A stretch of 64,000 nt of DNA, taken from the NCBI GenBank assembly GCA_032620915.1, contig CP136052.1, positions 30,001 to 94,000 on the forward strand, in the 5' to 3' direction. The DNA is from Oscillospiraceae bacterium NTUH-002-81 (GTDB lineage Bacteria; Bacillota; Clostridia; Lachnospirales; Lachnospiraceae). The notes beneath the pieces were generated by a model. That model was not told the origin of the DNA and ran no database searches. It saw nothing but the letters and a program-made list of their open reading frames with translations. Every line of letters starts with the position of its first letter. Within the stretch, counting starts at the first letter, position 1. The translations under genes were made by a program, and so were the position numbers. This document shows, one piece after another, positions 54,290-63,298 of the stretch.

Positions 54290-55142
54290 ATGGCAGGAAA
54301 ACTGTATTTGTGTGCGACGCCCATCGGTAATCTGGAGGATATGAGCTTCCGGGCCGTGCGCTCGCTTCTGGAGGCCGATCTGATCGCCGCCGAGGATACG
54401 CGCAACAGCATCAAGCTGCTGAATCATTTTAACATTCACACGCCTATGACCAGCTATCATGAATACAACAAGATCGAAAAAGGCCACTATCTGGTGGAGC
54501 AGATGCTGGCAGGCAAGAGCGTGACGCTGATCACCGATGCGGGAACGCCGGGGATTTCCGATCCGGGGGAAGAGCTGGTGCGGATGTGCCACGAAGCCGG
54601 GATCACCGTGACGCCCATTCCGGGGCCTGCGGCCTGCATCAATGCGCTGATCATTTCCGGCAGATCCACGAGACGGTTTTGCTTTGAGGCTTTCCTGCCC
54701 CAGGACAAGAAGGAAAGACAGGCGATACTGGAAGAGCTGAAGGTGGAGACGCGGACGATCATCCTGTATGAAGCGCCGCACCGGCTGATTCAGACGCTGG
54801 AGGTGCTGCAGGAAGCGCTGGGAGACCGGAAGCTGACCATCTGCCGGGAGCTGACGAAAAAGCATGAGACCGTTTTTTCTGACAACGCTTTCCGAGGCGC
54901 TGGTTTATTATAAAGAAAATCCGCCGAGAGGAGAATGTGTCCTCGTTCTGGAAGGAAGAAGCCGGGAGGAAATGGAGGCCGAGAAGCAGCAGAACTGGCT
55001 GGAAATGCCGCTGGAAGAGCATATGGCCCACTATGAAGCCGGCGGAATGGATCGGAAAGAGGCCATGAAGCAGGTGGCGAAGGATCGGGGTATCTCTAAG
55101 CGGGATGTATATAAAATGCTGCTGGATGCAGAAGAAAAATAA
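54290..55142 (+). CDS. rsmI: 16S rRNA 2'-O-methyltransferase RsmI, apparent +1 frameshift
   Basis: 283 aa if repaired. The SAM-dependent tetrapyrrole-methylase fold is seen in LYLCATPIGNLEDMSFRAV, DAGTPGISDPGEELV and PIPGPAACINALIISG. The frame breaks at the T6 run 54873-54878: ELTKKHETVF continues as LTTLSEALVYYKENPPRGEC in the other frame when one T is removed. It ends with the typical KQVAKDRGISKRDVYKMLL. RsmI modifies C1402 of 16S rRNA. RBS AAAGGAG precedes ATG 54290. A sequencing error is the likeliest cause of the shift. Confidence 0.92.
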
Positions 55143-55160
55143 AAGAATAGATAGATACGA

Positions 55161-55229
55161 AAAAGGGTTGTTGGAAAAGCAATGTCTGTATATCGTGCAG
55201 ATAGACATTGCTTCGCCTGCAACCCTTTC
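55161..55229. terminator. Bidirectional terminator between rsmI and abrB
   Basis: AAAAGGGTTG pairs with CAACCCTTT (outer arms 55161-55170/55220-55228) and AGCAATGTCT with AGACATTGCT inside. A- and T-runs at the ends serve both convergent genes. Confidence 0.85.
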
Positions 55230-55242
55230 GTCGTGAAAAAGC

Positions 55243-55500
55243 TTACGCTTCTTCTTCGAGTAGTTTTGCCAGTTCGCGGATGGTGCTTTTGGAAATTTTC
55301 TTTCCACGGAACTCGACCAGATCTTCGGTAGCACCCGTGAATATGTCACAGGGTGTATATTTTTCCAAAACAACCCGGCCATTATCAACGGAAATCTGCA
55401 GGGCATCGCGCTCTTTGAGATTCATTGACTTACGCAGTTCCATGGGAAGTGTAATTCGACCCAGTTCATCCAGACGTCTGATTACACCGGTATTTTTCAT
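55243..55500 (-). CDS. abrB: AbrB/SpoVT-type transition-state regulator
   Basis: 85 aa. The swapped-hairpin DNA-binding domain reads GVIRRLDELGRITLPMELRK. The C-terminal half (DIFTGATEDLVEFRGKKISK) is as in AbrB of Clostridia. It controls growth-phase and sporulation genes. RBS AGGAGG lies 6-7 nt upstream. Confidence 0.93.
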   Translation of the reverse strand: MKNTGVIRRLDELGRITLPMELRKSMNLKERDALQISVDNGRVVLEKYTPCDIFTGATEDLVEFRGKKISKSTIRELAKLLEEEA

Positions 55501-55726
55501 GATATCCTCCTGCGTTCAAGCTCACTTCTTTATTCATGATTATACTAGTGTCTTGTCAAAATTTCAATAATAATTTTTCTTAACATCGAATAAAGGCAAA
55601 AAAACTCAATAAGTGTACAAAAATGCATTTTAGATGGGGGTTTATTTGCAAAATCAATCAGGAATAAACAGAATCTGCCGTCATAGGTATAGGAAAAGGG
55701 AAGAGAATGGAGCGGCAGGTAATCGG

Positions 55727-56455
55727 ATGTTGAATGGATTATGGGCGGGAATGCTTTTGCTGGGGATCGCATATGGCGGATTTGCCGGTACGATGACGGA
55801 AATTTCGGACGGTGTGCTGGAGGCGGCCAGAGAAAGTGTATATTTATGCATTACAATGACTGGCGTCATGGCGCTGTGGAGCGGCCTGATGCGAATTGCG
55901 GAAGAGTCCGGTCTTACGGGGCAAATGACGCGTGCGGTGCAGCCTTTTGTGAACTGGCTGTTCCCGGATATCCCGAAAGGACATGAGGCAAAAGTGCATA
56001 TTACGGCCAATATTATCGCCAATGTGCTGGGGCTGGGGTGGGCAGCTACGCCGTCCGGGTTAAAGGCGATGGATGCCCTGGCAAAATTAGAAGAGGAACG
56101 AAGAAATCGAAGCGCGAAAAAGGCCGCCCGCGCGGTGCCGGTGGCGCCTGGGACGGCCAGTAATGAAATGTGTGATTTTCTCATATTGAATATTTCTTCA
56201 CTGCAGCTGATCCCGGTGAATATCATCGCGTACCGCAGCCAGTACGGAAGCGTAGATCCCACGGCGGTCATCGGCCCGGCCATTGTGGCCACGACCATCA
56301 GCACGGTGACAGGGATCGTATACTGTAAGCTGCGGGGGAAAGCGCAGGAGATAAAATGCTGTTTTCATGCAGACGGCCAGGAGTGCGCCATCAGATCAGC
56401 TTTCGCCCCAGCATCTCCGGGTTGGTGGCGTAGGTCAGGGCAGTTTCTTTCGTGA
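55727..56455 (+). CDS. spmA: Spore maturation protein A
   Basis: Membrane protein of the nucleoside-recognition family needed for spore-core dehydration: LLLGIAYGGFAGTMTEISDG, FPDIPKGHEAKVHITANIIA, and SNEMCDFLILNISSLQLIPV are SpmA blocks. As written it reads on to 56455 and overlaps the end of pilT. Dropping one G from the G5 run 56334-56338 would end it at 56354 (208 aa, the normal size), so the tail is probably an artefact. spmB, usually next, is absent. ATG 55727 is taken from family alignment; the ribosome site is weak. Confidence 0.85.
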   Translation: MLNGLWAGMLLLGIAYGGFAGTMTEISDGVLEAARESVYLCITMTGVMALWSGLMRIAEESGLTGQMTRAVQPFVNWLFPDIPKGHEAKVHITANIIANVLGLGWAATPSGLKAMDALAKLEEERRNRSAKKAARAVPVAPGTASNEMCDFLILNISSLQLIPVNIIAYRSQYGSVDPTAVIGPAIVATTISTVTGIVYCKLRGKAQEIKCCFHADGQECAIRSAFAPASPGWWRRSGQFLS

Positions 56456-57455
56456 TCTGTCCTTTCTTAAACAGGGAAAGCAGGCTGGCATCCATGGAAA
56501 TCATATCCTCTTTGGCGGAGGAATTGATAACGCCCTCGATCTGCGGGATCTTGCTGTCCCGGATCATATTGCGGATGGCGGGTGTCACGGTCATGATCTC
56601 GAAGGCCGGGAGCATACGGCCATCCACGCCGGGAACAAGCTGCTGGGAAATGACAGCAGTGAGTACCAGGGAGAGCTGGACGGCAATCTGATGCTGCTGG
56701 TTGGCCGGAAAAACGTCAATGATGCGGTCGATGGTGTTGGCTGCACCGATGGTATGCAGGGTGGAGAATAGCAGATGGCCGGTCTCCGCGGCGGTCATGG
56801 CAATGTTGATCGTCTCATAGTCCCGCATTTCTCCCAGCAGGATAACATCCGGGCTCTGGCGCAGCGCTGCACGAAGGGCTGTGACATAGCTTTCCGTGTC
56901 CACGTTGATTTCGCGCTGGCTGACGATGGAGCGGCCATGGCGGTGCAGGAATTCCAGCGGGTCTTCCAGGGTGATGATGTGATCCTCCCGGGTCTGGTTG
57001 ATGCGGTCAATTATGCAGGCCAGGGTGGTGGATTTGCCGCTGCCCGCAGGGCCGGTCACCAGCACCATACCCTTTCGCTCGTCGGCCAGGGACATGACAT
57101 AATCCGGGATGCCCAGTTCTTTCGGATCCGGCAGATGAAAGGTGATAACGCGGATCACGGCAGACAGGGCGCCGCGCTGCTTGTAAGCGCTGACACGGAA
57201 GCGGGAGACACCGGGCAGGGCGAAGGCAAAATCGTCATCGCCGGTCTCGTACAGTCTGTGGATATCCCGGTGGTCTGCCAGCTCGTAAATTTCTTTCAGA
57301 AGCTGTTCCGTGTCTGGCGGCAGCATCTTTTCTTCATTTTCTTTTAAAATCTGGTTCTGCCTGCGGAAGGACACCGGCAGACCGGCAATGATAAAAATGT
57401 CGGAGGCCTGCCGGGCAACTGCCTGTTCCAGAAGTGTTTTTGCATCAGTATTCAT
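56391..57455 (-). CDS. pilT: Type IV pilus retraction ATPase
   Basis: 354 aa. N-terminal PAS-like domain (ASDIFIIAGLPVSFRRQNQI), P-loop GPAGSGKST, Asp box IITLEDPLEFLH, Walker B SPDVILLGEMRDYETI, His box GHLLFSTLHT, matching PilT rather than PilB. The start ATG 57455 has GAGGTG 8 nt upstream. It is the last gene of the pilus operon and would drive retraction from the cytoplasmic side. No extension ATPase is in the window. Confidence 0.94.
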   Translation of the reverse strand: MNTDAKTLLEQAVARQASDIFIIAGLPVSFRRQNQILKENEEKMLPPDTEQLLKEIYELADHRDIHRLYETGDDDFAFALPGVSRFRVSAYKQRGALSAVIRVITFHLPDPKELGIPDYVMSLADERKGMVLVTGPAGSGKSTTLACIIDRINQTREDHIITLEDPLEFLHRHGRSIVSQREINVDTESYVTALRAALRQSPDVILLGEMRDYETINIAMTAAETGHLLFSTLHTIGAANTIDRIIDVFPANQQHQIAVQLSLVLTAVISQQLVPGVDGRMLPAFEIMTVTPAIRNMIRDSKIPQIEGVINSSAKEDMISMDASLLSLFKKGQITKETALTYATNPEMLGRKLI

Positions 57456-57465
57456 AGGATTCACC

Positions 57466-58161
57466 TCAATCAATGGGAAGGAGCTGGATGGAATCGTCGC
57501 TTTCCCAGTCTGTGTCTGTGATGGTCTGCCAGGTGCGGATCTCGTAAAAATTCCCGGAAACTTCCAGTGTGACCTGCAGATGCTGCCGGTCATCGATGGG
57601 CACCTGGAAGGAAATAAAAGGCTCCGCGGCATCCGGACCCGTGGTGGAAGTCAGGGAAATACCGTCCAGCGCCGGCAGCCCGGCATCGTTCAAGGCCAGG
57701 ATCGCGCGGAGGGCTGTAGCCGTCTCTTTATCATATGCTGTGCTGTCTGCAGAAGGCACAGCAGAGGCAGAAACCATACGATTCCCGTTCTGTGCAGTAT
57801 CAAAAGAATCTGTATCATCCATACTCTCGTCAATGTCTGTGAAATCTGTGTGGTCAGTGTCTTGCGTAGCGTATGAGAGAGTCCCCTGATCGGCGTTTCG
57901 CTCATTATGTGTGAGCGTGGCATTGTCGTTTGGAACTTGCTCCAGCGCGGTGTCAATACAGGAAAGGACGTCTTCCGCTCGATTAACAGCAGTATAGTAG
58001 GCTGTTTTCCGGTTGGCCAGCTTTTCACTGAAGGCATCGTCGCTCCGGGCGCTGGACAATGACAGTACCGCGAAGGTCAAGAGGCAGAGCACGAGGAACA
58101 CCACCAGCAGGGAGGAAGAGCCGATGTTGGTAAAGGGCGCGGAGCGCTGTTTATGATTCAT
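57466..58161 (-). CDS. Pilus-operon membrane protein, minor-pilin-like
   Basis: 231 aa. One N-terminal hydrophobic helix (SSSLLVVFLVLCLLTFAVLS, about residues 13-35) preceded by a basic stretch recalls GspK-type minor pilins, followed by an Asp/Thr-rich extracytoplasmic domain. No glycine-type prepilin cleavage motif is obvious. RBS AAAGGAGGG precedes ATG 58161, overlapping the upstream gene's end by 11 nt. Confidence 0.75.
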   Translation of the reverse strand: MNHKQRSAPFTNIGSSSLLVVFLVLCLLTFAVLSLSSARSDDAFSEKLANRKTAYYTAVNRAEDVLSCIDTALEQVPNDNATLTHNERNADQGTLSYATQDTDHTDFTDIDESMDDTDSFDTAQNGNRMVSASAVPSADSTAYDKETATALRAILALNDAGLPALDGISLTSTTGPDAAEPFISFQVPIDDRQHLQVTLEVSGNFYEIRTWQTITDTDWESDDSIQLLPID

Positions 58162-58781
58162 GCGAAGCCCTCCTTTGCAGATGATGAGAAAGCTGCAGGG
58201 TATAGATTGCATCACTGTTGGCAGGATCATGACGATCAGAATCTGTGATTGCTGCAGAACCGTCGCTGACAGCATCCGCGGATCGCAGACTGCTGACTGC
58301 TTGTGTACGAAGATCCGCATCAAGTTCCCGGTTTTCCTGAGAAAGCGTTACCGAAAGTACCAGTGTGGCGTCCGGACTGTCAGATTCACAGGGAGCCAGC
58401 TCTTTATCATAGAAAATCCGGAGTTCTACCGGGGGATGCGGCGTTATCTCCCCATTTGCTGTTCCGGCAGACGCCTCTTCGCCAGAGGAATCGTCGGCTT
58501 TTTTCGACAGTATCGGTACTTGTGGCGGCAATCTCTGCCAGGGGATACCGTGCGGTGATCAGTGCCACTGCCTCTTCCATACTGTCGGAGGCTTCGATGA
58601 GCTCTGCAATGGCGGCGCTTTCATTGACCGCCAGGTTCAACTGCCGGGAATGGAGGCTCAGCAGATGAGATTTGACGAAGATCTGCACGCAGACCGCACT
58701 TGCCGCCGCAAAAAACAAAATGGCAAGGGTCAGTTCGGTGAGAAACAGGGCAGATGAGCGGGACTGTTTCTGTGGTGTCAT
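58151..58781 (-). CDS. Prepilin-like protein, apparent +1 frameshift
   Basis: 209 aa if repaired. The N-terminus ALFLTELTLAILFFAAAS resembles a prepilin helix with Glu five residues after a cleavable site. The frame is lost at the run on 58499-58504 (A6 on the coding strand): STDTVEK continues ADDSSGEEASAGTANGE in the other frame once one A is removed, ending at 58151. Probably a minor pilin. Confidence 0.75.
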
Positions 58782-58847
58782 AAGCGGAAGCCTCCTTTCT
58801 GTAGAATATTTTCGTATGACAGGAAATGGAGTCCTGTCATTAGGCTG

Positions 58848-59360
58848 TTATTGTGTGTTTACCTCGTTTTTGCTTGTTGCGGTACCCCTGACAGCAACTA
58901 TGGTGGAAACGCTTTCTCCGTTTTCATCGGTACAGGTGAAAGAAAACAGCCCGTTTTTCAGCTCTTCCATGGAAAAATCGCTGATGGACAGGATGGTTTT
59001 CCCGGCGGATGCCCGGGCCTGTACGTCGTCTTTGATGAACAGCTCTTTCAGTTCCTTTTCATACAGATAAATATACGTGGTATAGCTGTCGTCCCCCACC
59101 GTTTGCTGGATGGCCAGGGCATCCAGTCCGTCAAAGGTGCCCAGATGGACGGCATCCCCGGAGTCTCCCTGATGAATTTTTTCACTGATGTAGGACAGGG
59201 CGGTGCGGGAAACGTCGTTTTTGGCCGTTTCCACCGCGGACTGGCGGTAGATCCCGGCGGCGAGAAGCATGACGCACAGGGCCGACACTGCGAACACAAG
59301 GAACAGGGCAGCAGGAAACAGAAAATCAATGATGTGTTTCTGATGTCTCTGTGCTGGCAT
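58848..59360 (-). CDS. DUF4860-like pilus-operon protein
   Basis: 170 aa. An N-terminal helix (FLFPAALFLVFAVSALCVML) precedes an extracytoplasmic domain (TALSYISEKIHQGDSGDAVH). This type is found only in type IV pilus operons of Clostridia (from memory). RBS AAAGGAG precedes ATG 59360, overlapping the upstream gene by 35 nt. Confidence 0.75.
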   Translation of the reverse strand: MPAQRHQKHIIDFLFPAALFLVFAVSALCVMLLAAGIYRQSAVETAKNDVSRTALSYISEKIHQGDSGDAVHLGTFDGLDALAIQQTVGDDSYTTYIYLYEKELKELFIKDDVQARASAGKTILSISDFSMEELKNGLFSFTCTDENGESVSTIVAVRGTATSKNEVNTQ

Positions 59361-59691
59361 GCGCACCGCTCCTTTCAATGATCGTGACATCCGGGAAAAT
59401 ATTGGCGCCGGAGATCCGGTAATCCACAAAAAACAAATCTTCGTTGTAGGTAATGCCGTAATTGGTTTTCAGATAGTCCAGGCTCTGCGGATATGCGCCC
59501 TCCACCGCATAGCAGTAGGTAATGCTGCGGTTCAGCGCGTTTTCCAGCGTCTCTTTCTGCCGTCGGACCGTATCCTCTGACAAATGGCTGATACCGAAGA
59601 AAAACAGGGCAAAAATCAGTACAAACATGCAGACGGACAGCTGCAGGCCCCGAAATACCGAGGGGGATCGTTTTTCCTGAAACCGTGCCAT
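59326..59691 (-). CDS. Small pilin-like membrane protein
   Basis: 121 aa with one hydrophobic helix (about residues 18-38: LSVCMFVLIFALFFFGISHL) and a soluble tail containing GAYPQSLDYLKTNYGITYNE, which resembles the pilin-type loop found in pseudopilins. RBS AAAGGAG lies 8 nt before ATG 59691. It follows pilC by 18 nt. Confidence 0.75.
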   Translation of the reverse strand: MARFQEKRSPSVFRGLQLSVCMFVLIFALFFFGISHLSEDTVRRQKETLENALNRSITYCYAVEGAYPQSLDYLKTNYGITYNEDLFFVDYRISGANIFPDVTIIERSGAHASTETSETHH

Positions 59692-59709
59692 GGCAGTCGC
59701 TCCTTTCCG

Positions 59710-60750
59710 TTAAATGCCGGACATGATGCCCATGAGCGGGAACATGACAGACAGAAGGATCACGCCCACGATGAGGGAAAGGGCGATGACCAGCGTGGGT
59801 TCGATGGCAGACAAGATCTGTCCGATCTGGTTGTCCAGATTTTCCTGAGAAATCCGGGCGATATCGTCCATCACCTTTTCGGTCTCGCCGGTGCGGATGC
59901 CCAGCAGTACCATGCGGGCGTACAGACCGGACAGCAGGCCGCTGGTATGCATGGCGTCACCGAAATCCTCCCCGGCGCGCAGTTTTTCCAGGCAATCCTT
60001 TGTCCTGGTGGAAAATACGGGATCCTCCATCAGGTTCTGCACCAGCTCCAGGCTGCGTTCCGGGTCGAGACCGCTGCGCAGCGTCAGTCCCATGGCGCCT
60101 GCGAACCGGCAGGTGCTGATCTCATCCCGCAGCGTGCGGAAAAGGTGGAAATGACAGAGCATTTCGTAAAAAGAGCTGCGGCCTTTGGCGGAATGGGAGA
60201 GGGTCAGGCCAGCCGCAAGGAGCAGGACGAGCAAAGCCAGGAAAAACATGGAGTATCGGTTAAGAACGGTACCTACGTTCATGAGCCCCCGGGAAATCCC
60301 AGTCATTTCCGTGCCCAGCTGGATGAATACCTGGTTGAAGATCGGCATGACCTTCACGAGAAGGATAATGATCACAGCGATCATCATGCCTGCCATGACG
60401 GCGGGATAGGCAACCGCGCTGCGGATGCTGTGCATGATGGCGTCCTCCCGGGCATAGTGGTCGCTCAAGGCCTGCATCACCTCGTCCAGCGTGCCGGTTT
60501 CCTCGGCGATCTTCACCATCTGCAGCAGATAGGCCGGGAACAGGTTCGTGCATGCCAGCGCCGGATAAAGGTTGCCGGTCTCCTCCTGTTTTTCCAGAAT
60601 CTGCTGTAAAATGGCCCGTTCCGTGTTGTCGGTCATATCGTCCAGCATCACCGTCAGCCCTTCTGTGGCCGAAATGCCGGATCGTAAAATAAGGGCGAGC
60701 TGTCCGCAGAAGGAAGAAAGCTCACTGTTTGTGAATCGTTTGGTATCCAT
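59710..60750 (-). CDS. pilC: Type II secretion/type IV pilus inner-membrane protein PilC
   Basis: 346 aa with two GspF/PilC repeats: FCGQLALILRSGISATEGLT and LLGIRTGETEKVMDDIARIS, separated by three membrane segments. It is the platform on which the pilus ATPase acts. It is the first gene of the minus-strand pilus operon; a dispersed repeat copy occupies the region before it. Confidence 0.93.
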   Translation of the reverse strand: MDTKRFTNSELSSFCGQLALILRSGISATEGLTVMLDDMTDNTERAILQQILEKQEETGNLYPALACTNLFPAYLLQMVKIAEETGTLDEVMQALSDHYAREDAIMHSIRSAVAYPAVMAGMMIAVIIILLVKVMPIFNQVFIQLGTEMTGISRGLMNVGTVLNRYSMFFLALLVLLLAAGLTLSHSAKGRSSFYEMLCHFHLFRTLRDEISTCRFAGAMGLTLRSGLDPERSLELVQNLMEDPVFSTRTKDCLEKLRAGEDFGDAMHTSGLLSGLYARMVLLGIRTGETEKVMDDIARISQENLDNQIGQILSAIEPTLVIALSLIVGVILLSVMFPLMGIMSGI

Positions 60751-60771
60751 GATCAGCCTCCTATATTAACC

Positions 60772-60928
60772 AAGGTCTTTACAGGGATTGCTCCGTGCGT
60801 TGCACTCCCACAATCCCACCTCGACATTCGCATATCGCGAAGCATTCGCTCCGCTTTTATGCTCATGCCGGGGCGTGTACCAAGATCTTACGCCCGTTCT
60901 TGTGCAAGCACAAACGGGCTCAGACCTT
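60772..60928 (+). repeat. Dispersed structured repeat, copy B
   Basis: A 157-bp element. Outer arms AAGGTCT/AGACCTT. Stem GGGATTG/CAATCCC with inner GTGC/GCAC around the same CTCC/TCCC loop; middle hairpin GCGAA-GCA-TTCGC; long hairpin GCCCGT/ACGGGC tipped by TTGTGC-AA-GCACAA. It lies opposite to the flanking minus-strand genes. Confidence 0.85.
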
Positions 60929-60941
60929 TGTACACTGTAAA

Positions 60942-61931
60942 CTAATATACATATTTTACAGTATAATTGCTTCCGTCGCCGATGTATTTTTTCACTTCTT
61001 TGCTGCTGTTGCTGGCGGCCAGTGTGGGATCCATCAGCGTCCAGTTTTTGCCGTCGAATTCGATGATGCCGCTGACCCAGCCGGATTCCTTCAGATATAC
61101 GCTGATCCAGGCGTGGTAGGCGGTGCCGGAATAGCCCACATCCAGCCGGGTGGGGATACCCTGGGAGCGCAGCATGGCGGTCATGAGGGAAGCATAGTCG
61201 AAGCAGATGCCCTTGCCGGATGCCAGGGTGGCATCCACATCCGGAATGTAATTGGCAGAAATGTTTGCCGCTGCTTCCTTGTCGTAGGTAATATGTTCAA
61301 TCACATAGTTGTAAACGTTCTGCACATAATCCAGATCGTCGGCAGACTGATCGGAGAGGGAGATGCCAAGCTGTACGGTCTGGCTTTCTTTTGTATACCA
61401 CACATACTGGTTCGGGCAGAGAAACGGGCGGAACTCATCGGCGAGTGTCACGCTGATCTCCTGGGAAAAAGCCATGGCGTACATATTATCATAGGCGTGC
61501 TCCAGAACAGCGATGCTGTAGGTGCCGTCTCCACCGGACAGGGGGAATGCACTGTCGGTGTCCGGCAGCAGGGTATAGGTATATACGGTCTCGTCCGGGA
61601 TGGTGATCTGCAGCTTGGCCATGTCGGAAGCACCCTGGTAGCGGATCATCACATAGCCGTCGGATGTGTTGGAAGCGTCAATGGAGACGGCTTCATTTCC
61701 GTAGGTGATCGTGCCGGATTCTTCCGGGAGCGTGACATCGGTGATGGTCTCCCTGTGGCTGTCAGAAGCTCCGGCATTTTCTCCGGAGGTGCCGGCGATA
61801 TTGGCGGCCGCCGTTGCTGTCTGGGCGTCGGAGGTCGCGTGGCTGCCATCCGAAGAGGAACAGCCGCCAAGACAGGAAAGACCCAGGAAGAGAAATACAG
61901 ATGTGATGATCATTCGTCTGTTTTTTCTCAT
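60942..61931 (-). CDS. Transglutaminase-like lipoprotein
   Basis: 329 aa. Lipobox LGGC at about residue 23, a low-complexity Ala/Ser/Thr linker, then a beta domain and a C-terminal transglutaminase-like domain with Cys in GKGICFDYASLMTAML, His in TAYHAWISVYL and Asp in WTLMDPTLA. It is anchored outside the membrane, where it could cleave or cross-link peptides or cell wall. It is last in an operon with a sigma factor and a membrane protein. Confidence 0.9.
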   Translation of the reverse strand: MRKNRRMIITSVFLFLGLSCLGGCSSSDGSHATSDAQTATAAANIAGTSGENAGASDSHRETITDVTLPEESGTITYGNEAVSIDASNTSDGYVMIRYQGASDMAKLQITIPDETVYTYTLLPDTDSAFPLSGGDGTYSIAVLEHAYDNMYAMAFSQEISVTLADEFRPFLCPNQYVWYTKESQTVQLGISLSDQSADDLDYVQNVYNYVIEHITYDKEAAANISANYIPDVDATLASGKGICFDYASLMTAMLRSQGIPTRLDVGYSGTAYHAWISVYLKESGWVSGIIEFDGKNWTLMDPTLAASNSSKEVKKYIGDGSNYTVKYVY

Positions 61932-61954
61932 TCCAGGGCCTCCTTTCCGGTACT

Positions 61955-62686
61955 TTATTGTTTCAATGTCAGAATCAGCTGTAACGTGTTGCCTGCGTGG
62001 TCAGGAACGAAAATATTCAGGGAAGCTGAGGGATAATCAAATACCACACACCCTGTCTCTTCGTCCCAGGAAACCGGGAGGATCTGTTCTCCGTTCCCAT
62101 CTGCCGCATAAATATGTTCATAGTCGATGCCGGAGCCGTTTTCTTCGTCTTGCAGATACAGGAGCAGCTGTCCGTTCTTCAATTCATTGGATACGAGAAC
62201 CGGAGATGTACGGTCAATGCCGGTGACGGCTATTGTCTCTACTGCGTACTGATGATTGGAAAGTACGACGGTGATGGTCATGGTGCCATTCATGGTCGGC
62301 TCAATGGAGTATTGCCGGGTGCCGGTTTCATATACCGGGATGTTATGGCCATCGATGGTTGCCGTTACTCTGCTGACAGAAGGAAATTTGCTGGTGACAT
62401 GCAGCTCATAGACCGGATCCGCAGAGATTGTGGTGGGAAACTCCCGGATGCTGATCTTCGGAGCAATAAACAGCACAGGAAGCAGGAAAAACAGTACCAT
62501 AATCACAACCAGCACCAGCCGCTGCAGGGCAAAACGCTCCCGGCGGTAGTTGCTGTAGGAGGTAAGCACTTCCAATGGAATTTTGTTGGACTCCATATCA
62601 CAGGCTTCGAAAATATTTTCCAGCATCTGCTTGGCAATCTGATCATCCAGGGCAGAGATATCTGTTTTTTTGTATTCATCTGACAT
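61955..62686 (-). CDS. Membrane protein, probable anti-sigma partner
   Basis: 243 aa. The cytoplasmic N-terminus (about 60 aa) is followed by one membrane helix (LVLVVIMVLFFLLPVLFIAP) and an extracytoplasmic domain of Ig-like strands (VSRVTATIDGHNIPVYETG; TSPVLVSNELKNGQLLLYLQ). The gene follows the sigma factor by 18 nt, the place of an anti-sigma factor, and the topology fits. No anti-sigma family motif is recognised, so the role is inferred from context. Confidence 0.65.
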   Translation of the reverse strand: MSDEYKKTDISALDDQIAKQMLENIFEACDMESNKIPLEVLTSYSNYRRERFALQRLVLVVIMVLFFLLPVLFIAPKISIREFPTTISADPVYELHVTSKFPSVSRVTATIDGHNIPVYETGTRQYSIEPTMNGTMTITVVLSNHQYAVETIAVTGIDRTSPVLVSNELKNGQLLLYLQDEENGSGIDYEHIYAADGNGEQILPVSWDEETGCVVFDYPSASLNIFVPDHAGNTLQLILTLKQ

Positions 62687-62704
62687 ATGTGATCCCTCCC
62701 TTTC

Positions 62705-63265
62705 CTAATGTTCGATCAGCTGTTTGAGCCGTCTGCGGCCGCTGATCAGGTAACGCTTCACGGAACTTCGGCTGATATCCAGCATTTTTGCAATATCTTC
62801 CAGCTTCATATTTTGATAATATTTCAGGAATATCACCTGAGATTCTGTAAATGGAAGGTTCAGCACCTGCCGCATGAGGTATTCTTTTTCATCGATGCGG
62901 ATGGCCTGACTCTCCGGATTGTCAGTGGGATCAGTCTCCTGAGAGGCCGCAGAGGCTTCGTAGTCGCTGAGCTCCGTCTTGTGTTTGGTGTTTTTTTTCT
63001 GCATGTTAAAGCAGATACGGAAGCAGATCTGATTCAGCCAGGAGATAAACAGCTCCGGATTTTTCAGACTATGGATGTTCTTCAGGACGAGAATGTATGT
63101 TTCCTGCAGGGCGTCCTGGGCCAGATATTCATCTTTCAGATAATGATAGGCAAAATGGTACAGCCGCTGATACGTTGCTGCATACAGTTCTGCAAAAGCG
63201 TCACTATCCCCGGTCATCGTCCGGGTAACCAGCTTCGCGATATATTGATAATCTAAAACAGACAC
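62705..63265 (-). CDS. ECF-type RNA polymerase sigma factor
   Basis: 186 aa. Region 2 (FAELYAATYQRLYHFAYHYL, DALQETYILVLKNIHSL) and region 4 (LPFTESQVIFLKYYQNMKLE, DISRSSVKRYLISGRRRLKQ). It heads an operon with a single-helix membrane protein and a transglutaminase lipoprotein. It is distinct from the SigV-like factor at 27817. RBS GAAAGAGGG lies upstream. Confidence 0.9.
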   Translation of the reverse strand: MSVLDYQYIAKLVTRTMTGDSDAFAELYAATYQRLYHFAYHYLKDEYLAQDALQETYILVLKNIHSLKNPELFISWLNQICFRICFNMQKKNTKHKTELSDYEASAASQETDPTDNPESQAIRIDEKEYLMRQVLNLPFTESQVIFLKYYQNMKLEDIAKMLDISRSSVKRYLISGRRRLKQLIEH

Positions 63266-63298
63266 TCTCGCACCCTCTTTCCTGAAAAATTAGGGGTA

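Noticed and set aside
59584..62036. Plus-strand frames of 340-413 codons across the pilus and transglutaminase genes
   Set aside because: They are antisense to well-supported genes, rich in Gln/His/Arg without domains, and run through the dispersed repeat.
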